64,000 nt of DNA from Pegoplata infirma (lineage: Eukaryota; Arthropoda; Insecta; Diptera; Anthomyiidae): contig OY992537.1 of assembly GCA_963921195.1 (NCBI GenBank), positions 71,090,979 through 71,154,978 of the forward strand, in the 5' to 3' direction. Every line of letters begins with the position of its first letter. Position 1 is the stretch's first letter. The notes beneath the pieces are model-generated. The model was given only the letters and a program-made list of their open reading frames with translations. It made no database searches and had not been told where the DNA came from. The position numbers and the translations under genes were made by a program. Positions 22,233-31,811 of the stretch are shown here, one piece after another.

Positions 22233-24560
22233 CACAGTGGGTTGAAACATATGTAAACTGGGGATTAATTCAGAAAAGCCCTCTATTATTAATACTTATA
22301 TTTTTTAGACTAACTATACATTATTTAATAAAAAAAAAATGTTTTGCAGAAAAAAAAAATTATAGAAAATATTTTTTTATTAAAAAAGAAGATGTAACAT
22401 TTTTATTAAAATTGGCTACTACCGCTCTAACTGCTCCAATAATGCCCAAAGAGATGTCAAATGTGTGACCGGGCCCAATTATATTTTCAATCCCAACATT
22501 TCTTAGAATATACCTACCCTGTATCTTTAACCCTTAAGGTGGTCCCCATACAAATGTTTTTTAATTTTTTTAAATTAATTTTATAAAATCAGCTCCTACC
22601 GCTCCCAGAGTGCGTCTTAGAGTATTAATCAATAACACCGACCCCCATTAATTTAAACATACCAACATTTTTTTGGAACATACTTATACCGTATCTTCAC
22701 TCGATAATGGGGCTCCCATACAAAATGCCATTTTTAAAAAATCTGATCCTACAGCTCTAACTGCTCCAAGAGTGCCCCTAGAAATGCAAATGTGTGACCG
22801 ACCCCCAATATTTTTTCAACCCCAAAATTTTTTTAAAATATACCTACCCTCTATCTTTAACCCTTAAGGTGGTCCCCATACAATTTATTTTTATTTTTTA
22901 TAAATTTGTTTTATGAAATTAGCTCCTACCGCTCCCATGGTGTATCTTACAGTGGTTTCCACTAAGGCCGACCCCCATTAATTTTTACCCCCCAACATTT
23001 TTTTGGAAAATACTTATACCGTATCAAATTAATTTTATAAAATCAGCTCCTACCGCTCCCAGAGTGCGTCTTAGAGTATTAATCAATAACACCGACCCCC
23101 ACTAATTTAAACCTACCAACATTTTTTTGGAACATACTTATACCGTATCTCCACTCAATAATGGGGCTCCCATACAAAATGTCATTTTAATAAAATCTGC
23201 TCATACAGCTCTAACTGCCCCAAGGGTGCCCCTAGAGATGTCGAATGTGTGACCGACCCCCAATATGTTTTTAACCCAAACATTTTCTTAGAATATACCT
23301 ACCCTGTACATTTAACTCTTAAGGTGGTCCCCATATAGTTTTTTTTTTAATGAAATCTGTTGCTGCCGCTCCATGCTATCTCCTAGAGGGTGAAATGTGA
23401 GATCAACTATCATTATTAACCCCCCCCCCCCAACTTTTTTTCCCCGTATCTCCTCTAACCAAGGTTGGTTACCGAAACGAATAACGGTAAGGGTAACGGT
23501 ATCTAATTTTTATTTATTTCGGTAAAGGTAACGGTAAGTGTTTTCAAATCGTTTCGGTAACGGTATGTACCGGTACCGAACCAACCAAACCGGTACGTAC
23601 CGGTATTATTAATTTAGTTAAAAATTTGAAAAAAGATAGAACTGAAAGCTAAAAATATTTTATAGACCCAAAAACCAGTATAGATTTGATATGATTATTA
23701 TTTTTGTCATTTATTTTATGATAATTTGCAAATTATAAATTTAAAATTATGTAAGCAATTTAATTTTATTTTTTTTTGTTCGTTAAAATCCCTTAAAACA
23801 GGTAAAATTTTGAATACCGGTACAATACCGGTAACTTCTAATAATTATAACGGTAACGGTAAGGGTAACGGTATTTTAAAAATATTTTTAGCGGTATCGG
23901 TAACGGTAACGGTATTCGATTTGAAAGGGTTTTGAATCGGTAACGGTATAATAAGGGTAACGGTAACCAACCATGCCTCTAACTAAGGGGGCTCCCAAAA
24001 TGCCCCCTTTCATATGTTTTTCAACTTTTTTTTAACAACTGGAATTCTTTCACAAAAATTTTAATAAGTAAAAAAACGCGGTGACTCTGAAAAAGTTTGG
24101 TGCGGAATATATAAGCTAAAATACTATATTAAAATATCACTTAATAGAATTTGCTGGATCGCAACAAGAAATTTGTTGAAACTCTGTATATATATCGAAA
24201 ATACCCCAAATATGAAGCACTTTTTAAAAAAATATTAAAAATATTTGCAAAACATTTATCTAAAAAACATTAATGCAATTATGTAGCCAAATACCTGAGG
24301 TTGATGGTTCCATTTTAATAAAATTACTTTTAGAACGCTTAATAAGAATTATCAGCACCCAAATTATCTCAATTTTCAGTTTTAGGTACTGCACGAAAAA
24401 TTTTGAAAAATTAATTGACTTTGACAGCTCACAGTCGATAAAGTAATTTACTCAAAACAAAAGTTTTTGGCAAATAGTGATGTAGAATTTAATTACCTTT
24501 CACCCAGTACCACACACGAATGGTTAGGATAAAGTTCAGCTTTTGAATTAATCCTCTGTG
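22233..24560. mobile_element. Family C element, complete, Transib-like ends
   Basis: Left end CACAGTGGGTTGAAAC, right end (reverse complement) CACAGAGGATTAATTC. A 5-bp duplication CATCG flanks it exactly (22228-22232, 24561-24565). The left terminal heptamer is CACAGTG. The text GGATTAATTCA lies about 26 bp from the left end and 7 bp from the right end, so the terminal repeat is interrupted. The interior has ~330-bp modules in inverted order to 16540-17640 and a hAT-type MITE at 23460-23975. No transposase frame is present. Confidence 0.65.
23460..23975. mobile_element. hAT-type MITE rich in GGTAACGGTA repeats
   Basis: Left end CAAGGTTGGTTACCG and right end (reverse complement) CATGGTTGGTTACCG form a 15-bp inverted repeat. 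A perfect 8-bp duplication CCTCTAAC (23452-23459, 23976-23983) flanks it. The uninterrupted site exists in the sister element near 16430-16450 (reverse strand). Eight bases and CA...TG ends fit hAT. The interior has many GGTAACGGTA units on both sides and ACCGGTACGTACCGGT palindromes near 23565-23605. Confidence 0.85.
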
Positions 24561-24810
24561 CATCGGATTGTTTTCCGTCCTAAAAACACTCTGAGAACAA
24601 AAAATAAAGTGGTTTAAAGTCGCTTAAGCTGATTTTATTTCAATATGTAGATTTTATTTGAAGCGTTTGTAACTTTTGTACCATCATCAATTTCTGCATG
24701 GGTTGTTAAAGATGACTGTAATTTAAAAAATATTAGTTGTAGGTCTATTCGATTACCCAAATTTCCTCAGAGTCTACGTGTGTTGACGTAAAACGTCAGC
24801 AGCCACTAAT

Positions 24811-25310
24811 ATGGGGATGAGGGGGAAAAAAATAAGAGTTACCTTTTTTTTAGCTGCCCAATCTCAAATTTAAAAAGGGTTGCCACCTTAGTGAAAAATA
24901 AGGGCTTTTGGGGAAATCCGTATCAAAGTAGAACTAGCAGAAATTTCGCCAAACGAAAAAAATACGGGTCTGCTTAATTTTGATAGAGATTATTTTATAT
25001 GATTTTGACGGTCGTACGTATATACATCTCCATATAAAAACCCTAACGATTTTTCATTTTTGACAATAACGGACTTAACGAAGCCGAATTTGCACACAAC
25101 CGATACACCATTGTAGAGGTCTTCAAAAAACCTGTCGACCTGTATAAAATGTTTATATAGTTTCTTTTGGAGAAATGGGAAAAATCCTCAAACAACGAAA
25201 ACAAATCTCGTTACCCCCCCTCCCACCCCTTTGACCCGCTAAATGTGAGATTAGGTGGCTAAAAAAAAACAAGCAACTCTAATTTTGCTCCTCTCTTTCC
25301 CATATGCAAG
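24811..25310. mobile_element. Foldback element (approximate limits)
   Basis: ATATGGGGATGAGGGGGAAA...AGAGTTACCTTTTTTTTAGCTGCCCAATCTCAAATTT (24812-24875) is the inverted counterpart of 25235-25308 (CTAAATGTGAGATTAGGTGGC...CTCTCTTTCCCATATG). The centre is near 25060. Arms are diverged, so this is an old copy. Confidence 0.6.
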
Positions 25311-25354
25311 TTTTAGGACAATTGGTGGGTGCTCTGTGAAAGACCTTCCTTGTA

Positions 25355-25783
25355 AGTCCAAAACTGGTCCAATTGTATTCAGATTTGGTTACCTTACCAA
25401 AGCACATGTTTAACACCTTCAAAAGAAAATTAAATCAAATATTTCCATTTTTATGAATTTTGAGAGAATTATGTGAATATCGGGAGGGTGGTTTGTATGG
25501 GGACTACGAGAAGGACTATGGGGGCTAGGTCTTAGCTCGAACCGATATTTTCCAGTTTCAATAGGCTTCGTCCTTGGGCCAATAGATGTTTAAATTTCAA
25601 ATTTCAAGTCAATTGATCGAAAATTGCGACCTGTATCGTGCTTAAGCATCGCTAAATCTACTCAAAAAGTAATTAAGAGTCGATCGGTTTACTTGAAGGT
25701 AGGTCTAGGACAAATATTTCGGGTAGTTACAAACATCAGCACAAACTCATTATACACTGTATATGGTGTTGTAGAGTATAAAA
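25355..25783. mobile_element. Family B element, 3' part only
   Basis: Contains GGTTTGTATGGGGACTACGAGAAG, GGGGGCTAGGTC, CAATAGGCTTCGTCCTTGGGCC, TCAAGTCAATTGATCG, AATTGCGACCTGTATCGTG and the end GGGTAGTTACAAACATCAGCACAAACTCATTATACACTG...AGTATAAAAA. The GTCC microsatellite is reduced and the 5' half is absent. Confidence 0.75.
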
Positions 25784-25789
25784 AGATGA

Positions 25790-26640
25790 ATTTAAATTCG
25801 TAAAAGATCTATTGTTTTTATTCCAATTGTAACTTGGTAAAGGTAAACTGTAATTTGAAAAAGATCAATTGTAATTAGAAAAAGATCAATTGTAATTCGA
25901 AAAATAATCTATTTTAATCCGTAAAAAATCAATTGTAAATTAAAAAAGATCTATTGTAATTCGAAATAAATCAACTGTAATTTGAAAAAGATCAATTGTA
26001 ATTCGAAAAGGATCAAATTTAACTTGAAATATAAGTTGTAACTCGTAAATGATCAATTATAATTAAAAAATTTAATAATTTTAATTCGATATAGATCAGT
26101 TGTTATTCAGAAAAGATCAATTGTAGCTCGAAAATTATCAATCGTAATTCAAAAAAGATCAATTGCAATTTGAAGATTCCAATTGTAATTTGTAAAAGAT
26201 AAATTGATCTTTTTCGAATTGAAGATCAATTGTAGTTCGTAAAAGATCATTTGTAATTTGAAAAAGGTCAATTGTATTTCAAAAAAGATGAATTATAATT
26301 CGAAAAAGATCAATAATTGTAATTCGAGATAGATCATTTGTTATTCGAAATATACCAATTGAAGGGCTTATTGTAAAAACTCGATAAGCAACATTTCATT
26401 TTATGGTGGTTTTTGCTTTAAAACTTTTGAAATAATATAGAAAAAATTACTTTTTCAGAACATTTATTCTCAAGATACTTGTACGAAGGGCTTAAGCACA
26501 TTAGTAAAAGCGAAAAACACCAAAAAAATAAAATGGTGCTTATTTAGTTTTTGCAGTAAGCCCTTTAATTGTAGTTCGAAATAGATCAATTATAATCCGA
26601 AGAAGTCAATTGTTATTGGCAAAAGATCTTTGATATTTTC
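25790..26640. repeat. 21-bp satellite, family G, block 2
   Basis: About 30 diverged units of AAAGATCAATTGTAATTCGAA. A short inverted unit (TTTTTCGAATTGAAGATC) occurs near 26208-26225, and a 205-bp MITE interrupts it at 26362-26566. Confidence 0.9.
26362..26566. mobile_element. 205-bp MITE inside the 21-bp satellite
   Basis: Ends AAGGGCTTATTGTAAAAACT and, in reverse complement, AAAGGGCTTACTGCAAAAAC; similarity runs about 55 bp inward (CATTTTATGGTGGTTTTTGC). AATTG, part of the satellite unit, lies on both sides (26357-26361, 26567-26571) and is probably the target duplication. Superfamily not assigned. Confidence 0.75.
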
Positions 26641-27860
26641 GAAATATTTTTTATTCTATTTTGTTTAACGTTCCATTTAATTTTGTTTCTAGTTCCATTT
26701 CGTTCCCTGTTCCTTGTTCTATTTTTTCCATGCGGGTTTCGTTTATTTTTGTGTATCGTGTTTTCTTTTCTTATACAATTTTTGGAGTCGTTATCAAGAA
26801 TTATCTAGTCTTACTAGGTAAAAAACTGTCACTTTACCTTACTTTTACCAATTGTTTACACCATTTACTGTTATATATTAAAGGATTTTGAGATATCTTT
26901 CCCAGTTAAAAAATAAAATGTCAGAGACCCATTTTTTCGAGTAGGACACATTTTATGTTTTGCAACATATGTATATTTAGTAGAATAATTCTAAAACATA
27001 GATTCTCATACAATTTTTAAATTGAAAAGTTTTCTGGTAAAAAAATCTTCTACAAAATCCGAAAATGTTGAAAAGTTTATATATACTTATAGACCACAGT
27101 GTTTAGTTACTAAAATATCATACATATGTCTGTATCATAACCCACTTTAAACATGGTTAACAATAACACCTTTTCAAAATATATATATTTAGTTTTTTGG
27201 TTATGAGAAGTAGGCCAGAGGAAATAAACAGTAAAAGGTTTATTTCCCAAAAAGCCCAAAAACCAAAAAGTGTCACAGTAAACTTAAGCTTTATGTTAAA
27301 ACAATCATGCCAATTGCTTGTGGTTTTAATTAATTTAAAGTCAATACAAATTTTTGGTGACAGTACCAAAAAAATAAAAAAAATGAGAAAAAAGTTTTTA
27401 AATAAAAAGCCTAAAGTCACGATTTGTTTAACAACCCATGTGATGTATGTTTTATTTTTTGTTTCTCGATTTCAGTTAGTATTTTGTTTTGTATTTGGCC
27501 CGCATAAGTGCGTGTTAACTTTGTTTAGTTTTTTTTTTTTTTTTTTGTTGTACCCAGTTGATCTTCTTCACACAAGATCTTACGGTATTTGGTTGGCTTT
27601 TTGCGCTTTTACAGTTTGATTTAAACAAATCGCCACGATTTGTGTTGATGTTGTAAACGATGTCATTGTAGTTGGTCGGTATTTTTTTTATTTTTTTTTT
27701 GTGGTGTAAAGTATTTGGATAGTTGATTGAAAAATTAAGCAGTGTTGCCAAAGTTCTTCGATCGCTTTTATTCAGACTGGGAATATTTCAGAAATCTAGG
27801 GTATACGAATGTTATGACATTATGACTTTATACATAGTCTGACTTTAGAATGTTTCATTT
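26640..27860. other. AT-rich DNA, no gene recognised
   Basis: 26655-26715 repeats TTCCATTT/CGTTCC-like words. The 140-codon frame at 27197-27619 is Lys/Phe-rich, overlaps a frame on the other strand and resembles no family I know. It runs through a T18 tract. I read it as chance. Confidence 0.4.
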
Positions 27861-27871
27861 GTATAACAAAA

Positions 27872-27934
27872 TTTGCTATGGACCAGCCGGTCTATGCGAG
27901 GAGTTAAAAATTTTGAGCTCCGCCACCCCTAACC
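27872..27934 (+). mobile_element. 63-bp insertion of the Loa-type LINE 3' tail
   Basis: The sequence GCTATGGACCAGCCGGTCTATGCGAGGAGT...CTCCGCCACCCCTAACC matches the 3' UTR and tail of the LINE at 8728-11919 (there GGACCATCCGGTCTATGTGAGGAGTC...GACTCCGCCACC). A perfect 9-bp duplication ATAACAAAA flanks it (27863-27871, 27935-27943). It is an extremely 5'-truncated insertion, or a tiny non-autonomous partner with the same 3' end. Confidence 0.85.
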
Positions 27935-27959
27935 ATAACAAAAGGAAACTTGCAAAGAT

Positions 27960-28095
27960 TGCGCTTTTCAAAAGTTAATTTAATTCTCTAAAGGGGTTCT
28001 TTTTCCCCCTAGTCCGATCTTGCCCAATTCCAATCTAAAACCAACCTATGACATCAAGGCATATTCGAGTCAATCTTCAGGGTCGAGCTAATTAA
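27960..28095 (-). mobile_element. Degenerate family A fragment
   Basis: Reverse-strand match to the middle of family A: TAAAGGGGTTCTTTTTCCCCCTAGTCCGATCTTGCCCAATTCC, then CCTATGACATCAAGGCATATTCG. Neither terminus nor the microsatellite remains. Confidence 0.5.
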
Positions 28096-28099
28096 AAAT

Positions 28100-28685
28100 A
28101 TTTTTTAGATTGAAGCCCCCACTCATAATAAAAAATAAATAAATATTCGTCATAGTCCATCTAAGATTTTAACGGAAAGAAAAATTGTCCACGGCCACTT
28201 TTTTTCGATGTATCTAACATCGCAGAACGGCTGAAACGATTTGGCTATTAATTTTTTTTAATGTTCGTCATAGACCACTCAAATCTTTATGCCCACTTTT
28301 CTTCACAAATCGCGCATTTGCTTCAAGATCGCCATAATTAAAAAGTTTTGTTATTGTAGAAAACGTGTTAAAAGTTTTCATTTAAAATTGGTTTTATGAA
28401 TTATCATAGCATGATATAGCAAAGACTTATGCATCATTAACTCCATAATCACGTTTTAGAGTTGTGACGGCCTTGCAGCAAATGAACGATATGTGAAATC
28501 AATATAAGGCGACTTCGCTTAAATTAGAATCTCTGTGCAATCAGCAAAAATTCGCTGAAAATACACCCATTCTGTGCCATATTAAAAAATCTGTCAAAAC
28601 AGCAGAAAAATCTGCTGATTTTAGCAGAAAAATCTGCTGATTTTAGCAGAAAAAGTATGCATTTTTAATAGTTATGAATTATTAC
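28100..28685. other. Mixed repeats; 22-bp triplication at 28580-28655
   Basis: Mostly unrecognised text. GCAGAAAAATCTGCTGATTTTA is repeated about three times at 28600-28655; each unit carries the small palindrome TGCTGATTTTAGCA. No gene. Confidence 0.5.
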
Positions 28686-28800
28686 TTAAACCTACCCGAG
28701 AACTGGTAAGAATGACCGTCGTCTCTTTGACCAAGGTTTTAGTGGGAATCAAACCCACGACCCTACGTTTCACAAGCTATCCCAATTGTTCTTTAATCAA
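28686..28800 (-). mobile_element. tRNA-derived SINE fragment
   Basis: On the minus strand it reads AAACGTAGGGTCGTGGGTTTGATTCCCAC, with a good pol III B box (GGTTTGATTCC), then a body GACGGTCATTCTTACCAGTTCTCGGG. The same body and B box occur in the fuller copy at 53224-54865. The A-box end is degraded and the tail is not clear. Confidence 0.75.
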
Positions 28801-28877
28801 ATCTTGGAAAAAAAACTCACAAACTTTTTTTAAGTGGATAACTAAATATTTCTGAAAAATCTGTTAAAAGTTTACTA

Positions 28878-30400
28878 CAGTCAAACTCGGTTATAACGCA
28901 TTATCATTTATAACGAACTAATTCTAAAGTCCCGACGTTTGGCCACTATTTTTACACAAAATTCTTCTTTTATAACGAACTCGGTTACAACGAATTATCG
29001 ATTATAACGAACTGCCTATTATGATCCGACAAATAAAATTTCATGTGCCTTTACCTTTTTATAACGAACTCCCATAAATATTTTTTAATTTGCGGCAACC
29101 ATGTTTAACAAACTAACATAAGGTGAACATTTTTGGTTTATATTATAATTTTGATAAAACTTATTTATATTTTTAATATTTTCTTTTCAAAAATTAGTTA
29201 ATTTGCTACAAAAACATAAAAATAAAATAAAGTTGGATCTATTTTTATACCCTCCACTCTAGTGATAGAGGGTATATATAAGTTTGTCATTCCGTTTGTA
29301 ACACCTCGAAATATTGGTCTAGGACCCCATAAAGTATATATATTTATGATCCTCGATCGATTTTAAGTCGATCTAGCGTTGTCCGTCCGTCCGTCCGTCC
29401 GTCCGTCCGTCCGCCCGTCTGTCTGTCTGTCTGTCCGTCCGTAGAAAACACGCTAACTTTTGAAAGACTTTACAGAGGCTACTGAAGTTTGGCATATATG
29501 TTTGTCATTTACCTGGTCAGGTTGGTATTGCAATCCAGCCAAATCGGTCCAGTGGTTCAAAAGTTATGAGCAAAATAGTAAATTTCGGCAAGGGTGTTTC
29601 GCGAATTTACGAGATAAAAAACATGATAACTTTCGAAAGACAATAATGAGACTACTGAAGCTTGGCGTATATCTTTGCCGTTCCCCGGGTCTGTTTGGTA
29701 TTAAATTTCAGCTCAATCGGTTTAGTGGTTCAAAAGTTATAAGCAAAACCCTGAATTTCAGATTAGTTTCATTTAAAATGCCACGTGTTTTAACAAGTTT
29801 TAAAAGCATTGGTGGTAACTAAACAATGCTTTTCAAACTTGTTTAATTTTAAAGCAATGCTTTTTAAACTTGTTTAGTTTTAAAAGCATTGGTAACTTAA
29901 AAATTACACTCGAAAAAAATTTTACACCCAAAAAAAATTTTACACTCAAAAAAAATTTTACACTCAAAAAAAATTTACACAAAAAAAATTGTAGTTTTTT
30001 TTTTACAAAAATGACAATATTTTGTGTACATACGTACGTGCATTCACTCAGAAATATTTTTACAGTAAAAAAAACATTACACTCGAAAAAAATTTTACAC
30101 TCAAAAAAAAAATTAGTAATTTTTCTTCTTTTTTTTTTAAATTACAAAAAAAAAGAATTTTTTACTCAAATTCAAATATTTCTAATCAAAATTGTTAATT
30201 TTTTCAAGTTAAAAAATGTACTACCCTTTAAAAAAAAATGCATTGTGGAGGGTATTCATAGATTCGGCAAAGTCGAATTTAACTTTTCTACTTGTTTTCA
30301 ATTAAACTAGGTTGATATAAAATATACCCTGGTTATAGCGATCTTCTCTTATAACGAACTATTTTTACTGGTCCCTTGGAGTTTGTAATAACCGGGTCTG
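28878..30400. mobile_element. Tc1/mariner (pogo-like) non-autonomous element, split by family A'
   Basis: Left end CAGTCAAACTCGGTTATAACG, preceded by TA (28876-28877); right end in reverse complement CAGACCCGGTTATTACAAAC. The motif TATAACGAACT recurs at least five times near the left end and again near the right. CAG ends at a TA fit pogo/Tigger-type elements, but the right TA is lost. Interrupted by family A' (29242-30298). Confidence 0.55.
29242..30298 (+). mobile_element. Family A' element, copy 1 (complete, ~1.06 kb)
   Basis: Begins TTTTTATACCCTCCACTCTAGTGATAGAGGG, with the CACCTCGAAATATTGGTCTAGG block, GTCC/GTCT repeats at about 29380-29440, two diverged copies of a CCAAATCGGTCCAGTGGTTCAAAAGTTAT block (29539, 29713), repeats of TTACACTCAAAAAAAAT near 29905-30110, and the end GGAGGGTATTCATAGATTCGGCAAAGTCGAATTTAACTTTTCTACTTGTTTT. 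Nearly identical to 32313-33339 on the other strand. The frames at 29460-29822 and 29870-30310 are carried by the repeat and are not credible genes. Confidence 0.85.
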
Positions 30401-30439
30401 AATGTTATTGAAACTGAAAGATTTTTCGACAGAGTTTTT

Positions 30440-30810
30440 CTTCTGACAATATGTGTTTTCGAAAAAGACCAATTGTTATTCGAAAAAGAGCAATTGATAT
30501 TCGAGGATTCCATTTGCAATTTGAAAAAAAAAAAACAGAATTTCCATTGATTTATTTCGAATTACAATCGATGATCTTTTTCGAATTGCAATTGATCTTT
30601 TCGAATTAAAATTGATCTTTTCGAATTAAACTTGATCTTTTCGAATTACAATTGAAATTTTCGAACTACAAATGGACTTTTCGAATTACAAATGGAATTT
30701 TCGAATTGCAAAGAGAATCTTCGAATTACAAATGGAGTCTTTGAACTACAAAAAGGACCTTCGAATTAGAAGTAGAATCTTCGAATTACAATTGATCTTT
30801 TTCGAGTTTA
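30440..30810 (-). repeat. 21-bp satellite, family G, block 3 (inverted)
   Basis: Units of TTCGAATTACAATTGATCTTT, the reverse complement of blocks 1 and 2, with a subset changed to CAAATGGA(A/C)TTT. Two units in the other orientation stand at its left edge (30460-30500). Confidence 0.85.
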
Positions 30811-31189
30811 ATCTGTAAATGGTGTAGAGTCAAGGGTGTCGATACTTTTTACGAAAAAAATCTGTATATTTTATCTTCTTAATTTTTAAATAGTGTAAAT
30901 CTGTAAATGGTGTAGAGAAGTGGTTCCCAACCTTTTTTACGCCACGCCCCACTTTTAAGTTCAAAAAAATGCCTTGTCCCCCCAATACCCAAAAAAAATT
31001 TTGTTAATTTTTATAATTTTTGTTTCTAATGAAAAATTACTACTGGTTTAGCAAAGTTTTTCTAAATAAAAATTTAAACTAAGTTCTTAGTAAAAATTTC
31101 AAGGAATTAAAACATTTTTGTTGTTAACTTTGCTACAAAATTATTTTTTTTAGTTAATTTAACTAAACAAAATCCAGAAAATTCGGTCA
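30811..31189. other. Possible hAT-like terminus and short duplication
   Basis: AATCTGTAAATGGTGTAGAG occurs twice (30812 and 30897). The second copy is followed by AAGTGGTTCCCAACCTTTTT, the kind of end common in hAT elements, but no partner end was found. Confidence 0.35.
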
Positions 31190-31430
31190 TCGAAAAAGAT
31201 CAGCCATTATTCAAAAAAGATCAATTGTAATTCGAAAAATATCAATTTTAAAGCAAAGAGATCAATTGTTTTTCGATAAAGATCAATAGCAATTTGAAAA
31301 AGATCAATTGTAAATCAAAAAAAGTTAAATTTTTAGTTGAAAAGATCAGTTGTAATTCGAAAAAGATCAATTGTAATTCGAAAAAGATCAATTGTAATTC
31401 GAAGTAGGTCAATTGTAATTCGAAAAAGAA
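31190..31430 (+). repeat. 21-bp satellite, family G, block 4
   Basis: About ten units of AAAGATCAATTGTAATTCGAA in the same orientation as blocks 1 and 2; the last four units are nearly identical. Confidence 0.9.
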
Positions 31431-31439
31431 AAACTGAGT

Positions 31440-31809
31440 CTTAAATTTTAATGTCTTCTAAATGACACTTGAACTCATTATTTTTAGCCCGGATACATAT
31501 TATAGTAGAATAGCAATATTCTGAAGTGATTTATCTGGTTTTGGGAAAACTAAGACACCAAAGAAACACAATAAAAAATTATATTTCATTACCACATTTT
31601 TGATAAAATTGATTTGAGCGACTTCATCCAGACCTTCAAAAAATCTCAAAAATCTTTTAGGCCGTAACAATTCATATTCCGTGTCAAGAGTTGCAAAAAT
31701 AAAAAAATAAATTTTTTGATGAAACGCATTGTCCACAAATAAATTTTTAAGAAATCTGATAACCAAGGAGAAGACTTTCATGCAAATACATGTTTTTTCA
31801 ATTTGGTCA
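31440..31809 (-). other. Unassigned region with a 104-codon open frame
   Basis: The minus-strand frame 31500-31814 has a mixed composition (Asp, Glu, Arg, Pro and Cys included) with segments such as LLRPKRFLRFFEGLDEVAQ, less AT-driven than other chance frames here. I recognise no family. It could be a piece of a decayed transposase or chance. Confidence 0.3.
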
Positions 31810-31811
31810 TA

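Noticed and set aside
27197..27619. 140-codon open frame
   Set aside because: Lys/Phe-rich, crosses a long T tract, overlaps frames on the other strand and resembles no known family.
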